From CAZYSK01 sp964649415 (GTDB lineage: Bacteria; Chloroflexota; Anaerolineae; B4-G1), in contig CAZYSK010000064.1 in NCBI GenBank assembly GCA_964649415.1, positions 1-34,080 of the forward strand: a stretch of 34,080 nt of DNA. Reading direction: 5' to 3'. Below, in pieces: positions 1 through 7,746 of this stretch. The notes beneath the pieces are model-generated. The model ran no database searches. It was not told where the DNA came from and saw only the letters and a list, made by a program, of their open reading frames with translations. The first letter of the stretch is position 1, and each line of letters begins with the position of its first letter. Both the position numbers and the translations under genes were made by a program.

Positions 1-402
1 CTGGCGCGCTCGCTGGGCGCGCGCGACCTGGGCACCTACGCCTGGCAGATCCACGTCCCGGACGTCGTGGCGCTGTTGCGCACGCTAGCGCCCGTGCTGG
101 AACGACGGATCGCCGGCTCGCCCTTCGCCGGACTGACCCGCGACGTGCGCGTGCGCCTCTACCGCGAGACCATCCGGCTGCGCTTCCAGGAAGGCCGGCT
201 GTCCGAGGTCGCCAGTCTGGGCTTCAGCGGCGGCGAGGAGATCAGCTTCCCGCCGCTGCAGTTCATCCCCCTGGTGCTCGGCTATCGCACGTGGGAGGAA
301 CTGCACGCCACCTACCCAGACGTCAGAATCGCGCCTGCGTGGCGGCTGTTGGTGGACACGCTGTTCCCGAAGGTAGCGGCGTTCATCTATACGATCTATT
401 GA
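1..402 (+). CDS. C-terminal part of a GNAT acetyltransferase with SCP2-like domain (5' end outside window)
   Basis: Frame 1 is open from the first base of the window to the TGA at 400-402, so 133 residues of a longer protein are visible. The visible part reads like the sterol-carrier-like C-terminal domain found in Eis-type GNAT proteins. It has a run of beta-strand segments, a PPLQFIPLVLGYR segment, and the ending LFPKVAAFIYTIY; this kind of LFP...IY ending is common in that family. The catalytic GNAT domain would lie upstream and cannot be seen. The gene converges on the DUF11 gene, and a hairpin lies 6 bases after the stop. The family call rests on remembered sequence patterns, so the exact acyl acceptor is unknown. 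Confidence 0.65.
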   Translation: MARSLGARDLGTYAWQIHVPDVVALLRTLAPVLERRIAGSPFAGLTRDVRVRLYRETIRLRFQEGRLSEVASLGFSGGEEISFPPLQFIPLVLGYRTWEELHATYPDVRIAPAWRLLVDTLFPKVAAFIYTIY

Positions 403-407
403 TAGCC

Positions 408-457
408 AGACCCTAAGGGTTTGAAGACGGATGTCTGCATCCGCACCCTTAGGGTCT
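408..457. terminator. Bidirectional hairpin between convergent genes
   Basis: The arms AGACCCTAAGGGT (408-420) and ACCCTTAGGGTCT (445-457) are exact reverse complements. A second perfect stem, CGGATG (428-433) with CATCCG (438-443), sits inside on a TCTG loop. The structure lies between the stops of two convergent genes and is followed on the plus strand by TTTGGGTCTTTG, so it can end transcription from both sides. The same outer arms recur at 12768-12800. Confidence 0.7.
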
Positions 458-479
458 TTGGGTCTTTGCTCACAGAACG

Positions 480-3400
480 CTACGGAGAGACACGCATCAC
501 CAGCGGCAGGTATATGAGCGCACGTGGCACGTCCGACTCCGGCCCGGTCTTCGTGGCACTATAGCCGCACGTATCGGTGACCGTGAGCCGGACGGCGAAC
601 GTCCCCTCCGTGGTATAGACGTGGTTGGCGTGCCGGGTGAACACATGCGCGCTGCCGTCACCGAAGTCCCACTCCCAGGCCACGATCGGTGCGCCGTTGG
701 TCGTGCTCGTGTCGGTGTAGTAAACCGTCATGCCGACGACGGGACGCGCGGTGCTCTGCTCGAACTCGGGGTCTATGATCGGCTGGATCACGGTCAAAGC
801 CACCCCTTCGCCCGGCGGGCTCCCCAACCCCTCGCCGCTGTTCACAACGCGGTAGGCGTCGTTCACGACCTCGAGACCTGCCGTACACGGCAGCGTGCCG
901 TTGAACCAGCCGGTAGCGGTGCCGTTGGAGCCGGCGATACTGCTGAAGGTCCAGCGCATGTCGCCGCCGGACAGCGTGCCATCGCCACCGACGTTGCTCA
1001 GGACCGCCGGGACGGTGTCCGCGAGCACGACGTCGGTACACGCCGCGGTGCCCAGGTTGGTCACCGTCAACGTGTAGGTGAGCACGGTGCCGGCCACACC
1101 GTTGCCCGCCCAGGTCTTGCCGACCGAGAAAGGCGAGACATACGCCGCGGCGCTGGCGGTGTTGTTGGCATGGTACGGTTCGGCATCGCTGATGGGGTTG
1201 CTGCTGGCGATTTCCGCGCTGTTGACGAAAACGTCGCCCAATCCCGCCGTGTCTGTCACCCGCAGAGTCAAGGAAATCGCGTTTTCCCAACCCCTGCCCA
1301 GAATACCAACGTCGAAGACCAGTCGATCCCCGATCTTGTTGGGGACGATATAGGGACACTGTGGCCCATCGCAATGTCGCAGTGTGGAAGTGACGTACCC
1401 TAGCCCGGCCGGCAATGTGTCGGTTAGCCAGGCCGTGTTATTCCAGTCTACGTCATCCACCGACCGCTCGCCCCGGTTGCCGTGTCGCAGCGTGAACGTC
1501 ACGAGATCTCCCGCTTCCACCCACGGTGAGGCGACGGTCTTGACCAGGTACAGGTCGGGGCCGGTGCCCCTGACCGCGGTGTAGATATTGTCGGCCGGAC
1601 AGACGTCGCCCGGCGGCACGCTGATCTGGACGACGTTGGTCAGGAGTCGCCCCTTTTCGATGACCGGGTCCACGTCCACCCACAACTGCGCACCCCAACT
1701 CCCCCCGGGTTCAAGAAAGCCATCCGCCACCCAGATAGCCTGGTTGTGAGTGTAGTTGTCCGTGAAGAAGACGTCACCCCACCACCAATCCAGGTTGCCC
1801 CGGTCAAACGTCGTCGAGAGCGGGTACGTGTCGGTGATAGTGAAGCCATCAATGCGCGTGGTGCCCACGTTGTAGTAGCGGATATAGTAACTCAGTTGCC
1901 AGGGCGGCCCACCCTCCCACCCCGCCCCCTTGACGATCATCAGGTTGGGGCCGGGGTCATGTACGGTGAGCGGCACCTGCGCACGATTGTCGTAGAGATT
2001 GTCATCCGTGTAGCCCGCGATGACGATGGGGCCGATCTCGACCTCATTGGTCAGCACTGTGCCCGACGCTATCCCTGGGTTGATGCGCAGCACAGGTCGT
2101 ATGTCCCCTAGTAGTTCGCCATCCTCGCCGGGGTTCAATGTGCCCAGATCCCAGACAACTTGGCGCGCCGTGGCAAAGACGGGTGGGAATGGAGTATCCT
2201 GCCATTCCCCGTTGCGTCGCACGTTGCGGGTGGAGGTGACAAACGCAGTACCCGCCGGCAGCGTGTCGGTTATCCACACGCCGTAGACCGGAATGTTGCT
2301 GCGATTGATGTAGGTAATGCTGTAGTTGAGATCGCCTCCAGCAACGGTACTACCATAGCTGAAGTCTTTGTACACGCTGAGGCTCAAACGCGGTCCCCAC
2401 ACATCCATCGTATGAGTGGCCCTGTTGTCGCCCAGCTCTCCTGTCTCGTTGGTCGTGGCGATCTCGACCACGTCGGTGAGCGGGGTGCCCTCGGGAACCG
2501 TGTCGCTCAGGTGGAGCGTCAGGTAGAGCCGACCTCCGCTCCCGCCGGCGATGACGGGCCGGGTGAAGACAACCCGGTTCCCTGTGGTGATCACCGGCGT
2601 CCATAGCACGTCGGGGGAATACCAAGAGACAAAGGTGGTCGAGAGGGGCAGCGTGTCGGTCAGCGTGGCGGCGCCGCTGCCGGTGCTGCCATCGTTGCGG
2701 TAGTCAATGACATATTTGAAGTCGCTTCCGGGGGCAGGCGAGTCCCTGTGGTTCCACTTGCTCACCCATAGATCCACGTCGGGCGTCTGTAGGTCATCCT
2801 CCTGGGTCCACGAGTTGTCCCCCAACTGCACGTCGTCGGGCGTGCAGACCTCGACCTGGTTCTGGAGCGGGTCGCTGGCGCCCGGTCCCACCGCGACGAC
2901 CATCCAGAAACGCACGCGGCTGTCCGCCGGGACCGTGCCCAACGACCATGTGATGACGCGGCCGCTCACGTGGGCAGGGAAGGCGGCATTGTCGGTCACG
3001 TAGGATGTGCCGACGGGGAGCGTGTCGGTGAGCACGACGCTATCGGCGTCCACCTCGCCGTTGTTCTGACATTCGACCCAGTAGACGAAGTTGCCGCCGA
3101 CGGCCGGCTGCCCCTGGCTCCACTTATTCACCCGGAGTTGGGGGGCCGGCTCCCGGAAGACGTTGTACACCTCGTCGCCGTCGGGCTCGAGGTACGAGAC
3201 GGCCAATTCTTGACCGGGCCGGACGTCCCACTCGTGCACAGGGTCCCATTGGCAGAAGTAGGGGATGCTCCCATCAGGCATGGCAGTGGAATACTTGTTT
3301 GGCGCATCGCCTGGAGCGCCCCACGTGTGGCATTGGACAACAAGCGGCCGCGTGAACCACGCGGCGTACACGTTTCCGCCGATGCTGTCGTTGTCCACGT

Positions 3401-3845
3401 CAATGCTGCCGGTGATCGTGCCAATGTGGACCGCGTTGCTGTACCCGTTGTCCACCGCGGCGTAGACCCAGTCACCGGGGGCGATGTCGGGCTGCTCGCC
3501 CATCCAACCCTGCCAGTTGGTCGCGAAGCCGGTCCTCCCTCCCCACCAGGGCACAGCGCCCGTCGTGAGCGCCGCCGTGGCCTTGATCGTGTAGCCGTCG
3601 CTCTCGGTGAGCGTGATCCAGACCGTGTGCCCAGACTCGTAGCTGCCCTCCACCCAGTCGTGGGCGTAGTTGACGCCCATGATCGGAATCTGCACGGTCT
3701 CCCTGTTGACCGCCGGATCGGCGATCCGTGCCTCGGCCGCCGGGCCAGATACCACGAGCCACAGCAGCCCCACTACCAGCCCCAACCCAAGAATCAATGA
3801 CCAGGCCAGCCTGGCCCCTCCGGTGGTGTTCGTTCTCCCCACCAT
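480..3845 (-). CDS. Secreted multi-DUF11 repeat protein with C-terminal PKD domain
   Basis: The protein has 1121 residues from ATG 3845. I chose this start over one nine codons upstream because a GGGAGG ribosome site lies six bases before it. A signal peptide follows: a basic N-terminus, a hydrophobic run of about 20 residues, and cleavage near GPAAEA. A region of about 200 residues without a recognised fold comes next. Six DUF11-type (CARDB/isopeptide-like) repeats follow, each with a strand-rich half and a motif like LTDTLPxGTxYV. A PKD domain near the end carries WEWDFGDGS and VRLTVTD. The chain ends in IYLPLVMRVSP. Such repeats build extended surface or secreted stalks, so a structural or adhesive role is inferred. 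No catalytic motif was seen. The last motif also ends the protein at 21848-23230, which suggests shared export or anchoring. Confidence 0.85.
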   Translation of the reverse strand: MVGRTNTTGGARLAWSLILGLGLVVGLLWLVVSGPAAEARIADPAVNRETVQIPIMGVNYAHDWVEGSYESGHTVWITLTESDGYTIKATAALTTGAVPWWGGRTGFATNWQGWMGEQPDIAPGDWVYAAVDNGYSNAVHIGTITGSIDVDNDSIGGNVYAAWFTRPLVVQCHTWGAPGDAPNKYSTAMPDGSIPYFCQWDPVHEWDVRPGQELAVSYLEPDGDEVYNVFREPAPQLRVNKWSQGQPAVGGNFVYWVECQNNGEVDADSVVLTDTLPVGTSYVTDNAAFPAHVSGRVITWSLGTVPADSRVRFWMVVAVGPGASDPLQNQVEVCTPDDVQLGDNSWTQEDDLQTPDVDLWVSKWNHRDSPAPGSDFKYVIDYRNDGSTGSGAATLTDTLPLSTTFVSWYSPDVLWTPVITTGNRVVFTRPVIAGGSGGRLYLTLHLSDTVPEGTPLTDVVEIATTNETGELGDNRATHTMDVWGPRLSLSVYKDFSYGSTVAGGDLNYSITYINRSNIPVYGVWITDTLPAGTAFVTSTRNVRRNGEWQDTPFPPVFATARQVVWDLGTLNPGEDGELLGDIRPVLRINPGIASGTVLTNEVEIGPIVIAGYTDDNLYDNRAQVPLTVHDPGPNLMIVKGAGWEGGPPWQLSYYIRYYNVGTTRIDGFTITDTYPLSTTFDRGNLDWWWGDVFFTDNYTHNQAIWVADGFLEPGGSWGAQLWVDVDPVIEKGRLLTNVVQISVPPGDVCPADNIYTAVRGTGPDLYLVKTVASPWVEAGDLVTFTLRHGNRGERSVDDVDWNNTAWLTDTLPAGLGYVTSTLRHCDGPQCPYIVPNKIGDRLVFDVGILGRGWENAISLTLRVTDTAGLGDVFVNSAEIASSNPISDAEPYHANNTASAAAYVSPFSVGKTWAGNGVAGTVLTYTLTVTNLGTAACTDVVLADTVPAVLSNVGGDGTLSGGDMRWTFSSIAGSNGTATGWFNGTLPCTAGLEVVNDAYRVVNSGEGLGSPPGEGVALTVIQPIIDPEFEQSTARPVVGMTVYYTDTSTTNGAPIVAWEWDFGDGSAHVFTRHANHVYTTEGTFAVRLTVTDTCGYSATKTGPESDVPRALIYLPLVMRVSP

Positions 3846-3896
3846 GATTAGCCTCCCTTTCGCTGTTCGCACGAACTGAACTCTTGAAAAGTCGTG

Positions 3897-3923
3897 TCAG
3901 AACACATGGGCACGTTCAAGCAT
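3897..3923 (-). CDS. Possible eight-codon upstream open frame in the leader of the DUF11 gene
   Basis: The frame reads MLERAHVF and stops. A good ribosome site (GGAGG, complement of 3928-3932) lies four bases before the ATG. It ends 51 bases before the start of the secreted DUF11 protein. It may act as a leader peptide or be chance; only the strong ribosome site argues for translation. Confidence 0.25.
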   Translation of the reverse strand: MLERAHVF

Positions 3924-4267
3924 TGGACCTCCTCTCGCCAAGGACGGGCTAGAAACCGTGGCACCCGCCACAGAAACGAACTCACCCCACACAGGCACGC
4001 AGAGCAGCCTGGACTAGGGGTAGGTACGCCGCCGAAGCGGTGCCAGCCCGCGCATGGGCCACGCTATATGGAAGATCAATGAGAGTTGCCGTGCATCCCG
4101 GTCGGGGCCTGACCGGGAACGTACAGTGGCCACGAGGAACCCAGCCCGCAGAGGCTGTGCGCCGGTTTCCTCATGGGGAGCTACATAGTTGCGCTATTTC
4201 CGTACAAACGCGCCTATGCAATTGACGGGAACATACGCACTGTCCCACTGAAAACCGATCTAGCCTC

Positions 4268-4296
4268 AGTATACACCCAAACAGGCTCCGTGTCAA
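4268..4296 (-). promoter_or_regulatory. Sigma70-type promoter facing the DUF11 gene
   Basis: On the minus strand TTGACA (4296-4291) and TATACT (4273-4268) are separated by exactly 17 bases. Transcription would begin near 4261. The first gene downstream is the DUF11 protein at 3845, so either the leader is long or a small RNA is made. Confidence 0.65.
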
Positions 4297-4443
4297 TAAC
4301 TCTTGCATGCACCCATGCCATTCGCGCACACGAATCATGGCACGACCAGCGCAATGGAAGCACGGATATGGCCGCAATGGCACGACCGGCATGCCAGACA
4401 CTGCGCTTATGAAAACCTTAAGGTTGCCTTGACACCATCGTGA

Positions 4444-4472
4444 TTGACAGAAACGCCCACCTGTGATATACT
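4444..4472 (+). promoter_or_regulatory. Extended -10 sigma70-type promoter of the arginine operon
   Basis: TTGACA (4444-4449) and TATACT (4467-4472) are 17 bases apart, and TG lies one base before the -10 box, which makes an extended -10 element. Transcription should start near 4479. This is the strongest promoter seen ahead of argG, and no equal was seen inside the operon. Confidence 0.8.
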
Positions 4473-4499
4473 GGCGACAGTCGAGGACGGAAAGCAAAC

Positions 4500-4589
4500 A
4501 TGCATACAAATGCAACTCAGATGACCAGCATAGACAAATACGGCGTCAAGCGAAGCAGCAGAGAAGAGCTAGGCTACCCAGCGGGGTAA
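4500..4589 (+). CDS. Candidate leader peptide of argG (29 codons)
   Basis: The frame begins at ATG 4500, about 20 bases after the predicted transcript start, and ends at TAA 4587-4589. The peptide contains KRSSREEL near its C-terminus and ends GYPAG. Arg codons lie at 4551 (CGA) and 4560 (AGA). The last ten codons overlap the hairpin at 4559-4599, so ribosome position would decide whether that hairpin forms. Only a weak purine-rich ribosome site precedes it. I infer a regulatory leader peptide from its place between promoter and terminators; I do not recognise its sequence. Confidence 0.45.
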   Translation: MHTNATQMTSIDKYGVKRSSREELGYPAG

Positions 4590-4604
4590 GGCTTCTCTGA
4601 GTTG
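4513..4604 (+). promoter_or_regulatory. Attenuator hairpins with alternative pairing in the argG leader
   Basis: CAGAGAAG (4559-4566) pairs perfectly with CTTCTCTG (4592-4599), enclosing a second stem TACCC/GGGTA (4575-4579/4584-4588) on an AGCG loop. CAACTCAG (4513-4520) is complementary to CTGAGTTG (4597-4604) and could extend or compete with it. AGAGAAGAG (4560-4568) is also complementary to CTCTTCTCT (4646-4654), which covers the base of the first terminator and its T-rich tail. The two pairings of 4560-4568 exclude each other, as in attenuators. The arrangement is seen in the sequence; the regulatory reading is inference. Confidence 0.55.
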
Positions 4605-4623
4605 AACGAGCCCAGATAACCAC

Positions 4624-4655
4624 GAGCCAGCCCCCAAGGGGCTGGCTCTTCTCTT
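4624..4655 (+). terminator. Leader terminator 1 upstream of argG
   Basis: GAGCCAGCCC (4624-4633) pairs perfectly with GGGCTGGCTC (4639-4648) around a short CCAAG loop, and TTCTCTT follows. It lies between the promoter and argG, where a terminator only makes sense as part of attenuation. Confidence 0.75.
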
Positions 4656-4689
4656 GCGCGATGGTGAATCACCATCGCGCTTTTGCTTT
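4656..4689 (+). terminator. Leader terminator 2 upstream of argG
   Basis: GCGCGATGGTG (4656-4666) pairs with CACCATCGCGC (4670-4680) around AAT, followed by TTTTGCTTT. This is a textbook intrinsic terminator. It begins one base after terminator 1 ends and 42 bases before the argG start. Confidence 0.8.
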
Positions 4690-4731
4690 CCGGTCACTTA
4701 CGCATACCACATTCAGTCAGGAGGATCAACA

Positions 4732-5994
4732 GTGAAAAGCGAAGTCAACAAGGTAGTATTGGCCTACTCCGGCGGGCTCGACACCTCGGTCATCGTGCCC
4801 TGGCTCCAGGAAAACTACGGCTGCGAGGTCGTGACCTTCACCGCCGACCTGGGACAGGGTGGCGATGAACTGGTCGGGCTGGAGGAGAAGGCCGTCGCCA
4901 GCGGGGCCAGCAAGGCCCACGTCGTGGACCTGCGGGAGGAATTCCTCACCGGATACGCCTTCCCCACCATGCAGGCCGGCGCGATCTACGAGCGCCTGTA
5001 CCTGCTGGGGACCTCGTTTGCCCGACCTGTCACCGCCATGCACATGGTACGAATCGCCGGGCTGGAGGGAGCCGACGCAGTCGCCCACGGTTGCACGGGC
5101 AAGGGCAACGACCAGGTGCGATTCGAGCTGACGGTCAAAGCGCTGAACCCCTTCCTCAAAACCATCGCCCCGTGGCGAGAGTGGGACATCCGTTCCCGCG
5201 AGGACGCGCTGGCTTACGCCCGCGCCCACAACGTGCCCGTCGCGGCGACAGAGAAATCCATATACAGCCGTGATCGCAACATCTGGCACCTGAGCCACGA
5301 GGGCGGCGTGCTGGAGGATCCCTGGGCCGAGCCGGAGGAGGAGATGTTCTGCCTGACCGTCGCGCCGGAATCCGCCCCTGACGAGCCCTGCTACCTGACG
5401 TTGGACTTCGAGAACGGTGTACCGGTGGCCATCGACGGTGAGCCGATGGGACCGGTGGAGCTGTTGACCCAACTGAATGAGATGGGCGGCGCCCACGGCG
5501 TGGGCCGCGCCGACATGGTTGAGAATCGCCTGGTGGGCATGAAGTCGCGCGGCGTGTACGAGACCCCCGGCGGGACCATCCTGTACACCGCCCACCAGGG
5601 CCTGGAGAGCATCTGCCTGGACCGGGACACCCTGCACTACAAGGAAGTCGTGGGGCATCGTTTCGCCGAACTGGTCTACTTCGGCAAGTGGTTCACCCCG
5701 CTGCGCGAGGCCCTGTCGGCCTTCGTGGCCAAGACGCAGGAGCGGGTAACCGGCACGGTGCGCGTCAAGCTGCTCAAGGGGAACTGCACCGTCGTAGGTC
5801 GCAAGTCGCCGTACAGCCTCTACCGCGAGGACTTCGCCACCTTTGGCCACGATGACGTGTACGACCAGGGCGATGCGGAAGGCTTCATCAACCTCTTCGG
5901 GCTGCCGCTCAAGGTCCGGGCTATGATCGACCTGCAGAACGGCAAGACGGCGGAACTGGAGGCACCGGACTACAGCAAGTTCAAGCGGGACTGA
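4732..5994 (+). CDS. argG: Argininosuccinate synthase
   Basis: ArgG joins citrulline and aspartate with ATP to make argininosuccinate, the penultimate step to arginine, in the cytoplasm. The GTG start at 4732 is chosen because AGGAGG (4719-4724) lies seven bases ahead and because the ATP-pyrophosphatase loop AYSGGLDTS then falls at residues 11-19, as in the family. The product is 420 residues, a normal length. HGCTGKGNDQVRFE is a conserved substrate-binding segment, and EKSIYSRDRNIW fits the family. It is the first gene after the two-terminator leader and is followed by argH, so the leader probably controls the whole operon. Confidence 0.97.
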   Translation: MKSEVNKVVLAYSGGLDTSVIVPWLQENYGCEVVTFTADLGQGGDELVGLEEKAVASGASKAHVVDLREEFLTGYAFPTMQAGAIYERLYLLGTSFARPVTAMHMVRIAGLEGADAVAHGCTGKGNDQVRFELTVKALNPFLKTIAPWREWDIRSREDALAYARAHNVPVAATEKSIYSRDRNIWHLSHEGGVLEDPWAEPEEEMFCLTVAPESAPDEPCYLTLDFENGVPVAIDGEPMGPVELLTQLNEMGGAHGVGRADMVENRLVGMKSRGVYETPGGTILYTAHQGLESICLDRDTLHYKEVVGHRFAELVYFGKWFTPLREALSAFVAKTQERVTGTVRVKLLKGNCTVVGRKSPYSLYREDFATFGHDDVYDQGDAEGFINLFGLPLKVRAMIDLQNGKTAELEAPDYSKFKRD

Positions 5995-6108
5995 GGGAAG
6001 AACAGCGAATCACGAATGGCGAATAGCGAATGAGCGAATGGCGGATGGCGATGTTGGACTTGGGACTGCGAACTCTGGGCTTTGGACTTGGAACTGAGGA
6101 CTAAGAGT
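5995..6108 (+). repeat. Low-complexity spacer between argG and argH
   Basis: The spacer is made of degenerate short repeats: GCGAATGGCGAAT-like units near 6004-6048, then TTGGACTTGGGAC and TTTGGACTTGGAAC near 6054-6095. A spacer of similar style precedes lysJ. GAGG at 6096-6099 serves as the argH ribosome site. Confidence 0.6.
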
Positions 6109-7503
6109 ATGGCGCTTTGGGGAGGACGTTTCACGCAAGGGACCGACGAGCTGATGAAGCGCTTCAACGACTCGATCGGGTTCGACCGGCGGATGTATGC
6201 AGCCGACATCCAGGGCAGCATCGCCTACGCGCGGGCGTTGGCACGCGCCGGGCTCATCACCGGCGACGAGCGGGATCAACTGCTGGCCGGGCTGAAGCAG
6301 GTGCGCGCCGAGTTCGATGGCGGCAGCTTCCAGCTTGAGGCCGGCGACGAGGACATCCACACCGCGGTCGAGCGGCGCCTCGGCGAACTGGTCGGGCCGG
6401 TAGCGGGGAAGCTGCACACAGGTCGCTCCCGCAACGATCAGGTGGCCACAGACCTGCGGCTGCACCTGCTGGACGAGATCGACGCCTTGCGCAACGCGCT
6501 AACCAGCCTGCAACAGGCCATCATCGAAACGTCCGAGACCCACCTGGACGTGCTCATGCCTGGCTACACACACATGCAGCAGGCACAGCCTCTGCTGTTC
6601 AGCCACTGGCTGATGTCCTTCTTCTGGAAGTTCCAACGCGACCAGGAGCGCCTGGATGGCGTGGCGCAGCGCACACGCGTCTGTCCGCTGGGCGCAGGGG
6701 CGCTGGCAGGCAACCCGTTCGGCGTCAACCGCCAGGCTCTTGCGGCCGACCTCGGCTTCGCCAGCATAAGCGAGAACAGCGTGGACGCGGTGAGCGACCG
6801 GGACTACGTCGTCGAGTTCCTGGCCTGGGCCGCACTGGTGCAGGTGCACCTGAGCGGCCTGGCCGAGGACCTGATCGTGTGGGCCAGCCGCGAGTTCAGT
6901 TTCGTCGAGGTGGCCGACGCCTACTCCACCGGCTCCAGTCTCATGCCCCAGAAGAAGAACCCGGATTCACTGGAGTTGATCCGGGGCAAGAGCGGGCGCG
7001 TGATCGGCCACCTGGCAGGCCTGCTGACGATGCTGAAGGGGTTGCCATCGGCCTACGACAAGGATATGCAGGAGGACAAAGAGGCGCTCTTCGACACGAT
7101 AGACACGCTCAACATGTCACTGGCCGTGGCCACAGGCGTCATCCGCACGCTGACGGTGAACGCAGACCGCATGGCCGCCGCGCTGGATGACGCCCTGCTG
7201 GCCACCGATCTGGCCGACTACCTGGTGCGCCGGGGCGTGCCATTCCGCGAGAGCCATCACCTGGTCGGCCAGGCCGTGAAGCGCGCCGAGGAACTGGGCG
7301 TGCCTCTCAAGGCGCTCGATCTGGCCGAGTATCAGGCCATCCACCCGGCTTTCGGGGAGGATGTGTACGCGGTCTTCGACTTCCAGCGCTCGGTGGGGGC
7401 GCGGAATACGCCAGGGGGCACAGCGCCCCAGGCCGTGCGAACGCAGATCGAGCGTGCGAAAACGACCCTGGCGCGATTGGGAAATCGCGCCTACGAAGCG
7501 TGA
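6109..7503 (+). CDS. argH: Argininosuccinate lyase
   Basis: ArgH splits argininosuccinate into arginine and fumarate. The 464-residue product belongs to the fumarase/aspartase superfamily. The signature GSSLMPQKKNPD lies at residues 275-286 and includes the catalytic serine on the flexible loop. HTGRSRNDQVATDLRL and MPGYTHMQQAQP are the other conserved regions. The ATG at 6109 gives the usual ALWGGRF start, and GAGG lies nine bases ahead. It follows argG in the same orientation and is presumably cotranscribed. Confidence 0.97.
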   Translation: MALWGGRFTQGTDELMKRFNDSIGFDRRMYAADIQGSIAYARALARAGLITGDERDQLLAGLKQVRAEFDGGSFQLEAGDEDIHTAVERRLGELVGPVAGKLHTGRSRNDQVATDLRLHLLDEIDALRNALTSLQQAIIETSETHLDVLMPGYTHMQQAQPLLFSHWLMSFFWKFQRDQERLDGVAQRTRVCPLGAGALAGNPFGVNRQALAADLGFASISENSVDAVSDRDYVVEFLAWAALVQVHLSGLAEDLIVWASREFSFVEVADAYSTGSSLMPQKKNPDSLELIRGKSGRVIGHLAGLLTMLKGLPSAYDKDMQEDKEALFDTIDTLNMSLAVATGVIRTLTVNADRMAAALDDALLATDLADYLVRRGVPFRESHHLVGQAVKRAEELGVPLKALDLAEYQAIHPAFGEDVYAVFDFQRSVGARNTPGGTAPQAVRTQIERAKTTLARLGNRAYEA

Positions 7504-7576
7504 CGGATGAAGAACGACTGGCAGATGGATAAGATGCACGTACACACAGAAGCAACAGAATTATGGAGGTTTTGTC

Positions 7577-7741
7577 ATGGCTGAATGTCCCGAATGTGGT
7601 GCCGAACTGAATCTGGCTCCCGACACGGAAGAGGCAGAGATCGTGGTCTGCCCCGACTGCGGGGTTGAGCTGGAAGTGGTGGGGGTAGATCCCATCGCGG
7701 TCGAGCTGGCTCCAGAGGTCGAGGAAGACTGGGGGGAGTAG
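7577..7741 (+). CDS. lysW: LysW amino-group carrier protein
   Basis: This 54-residue acidic protein has two zinc-ligand pairs, CPEC near residue 4 and CPDC near residue 25, and ends in EDWGE. The terminal glutamate of that motif is the attachment point for the alpha-amino group of alpha-aminoadipate or glutamate in the LysW pathway. The bound intermediate then passes from LysX to LysZ, LysY, LysJ and LysK. GGAGG (7565-7569) gives a good ribosome site. It lies five bases before lysX, so the carrier and its ligase are tightly linked. Confidence 0.96.
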   Translation: MAECPECGAELNLAPDTEEAEIVVCPDCGVELEVVGVDPIAVELAPEVEEDWGE

Positions 7742-7746
7742 GGCCG

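Larger units (their letters stand above)
3846..4443. other. Intergenic region between divergent transcription units
   Basis: About 600 bases carry no convincing gene. The part near 4200-4440 is less GC-rich than the genes. It holds a consensus minus-strand promoter (4268-4296), a GC hairpin (CCCGGTC/GACCGGG near 4098-4118), and an eight-codon minus-strand frame at 3897-3923 with its own GGAGG site. The transcript leaving the minus promoter would have an untranslated leader of about 415 bases before the DUF11 gene. I recognise no riboswitch class in it. Confidence 0.5.

Noticed and set aside
621..1403. 260-codon plus-strand frame
   Set aside because: It is antisense to the DUF11 repeat gene, has low-complexity Arg/Val/Gly composition, and no ribosome site.
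4429..4434. A second TTGACA as the -35 of the arg promoter
   Set aside because: No -10-like hexamer lies 16-18 bases downstream of it; the copy at 4444 has a perfect partner.
4171..4515. 114-codon minus-strand frame
   Set aside because: It overlaps two consensus promoters, is rich in Cys/Arg/His without any domain, and lacks a ribosome site.
4444..4731. T-box or known riboswitch upstream of argG
   Set aside because: The T-box sequence AGGGTGGNACCGCG is absent, and the conserved cores of SAM, lysine, glycine, guanidine and c-di-GMP riboswitches could not be matched.
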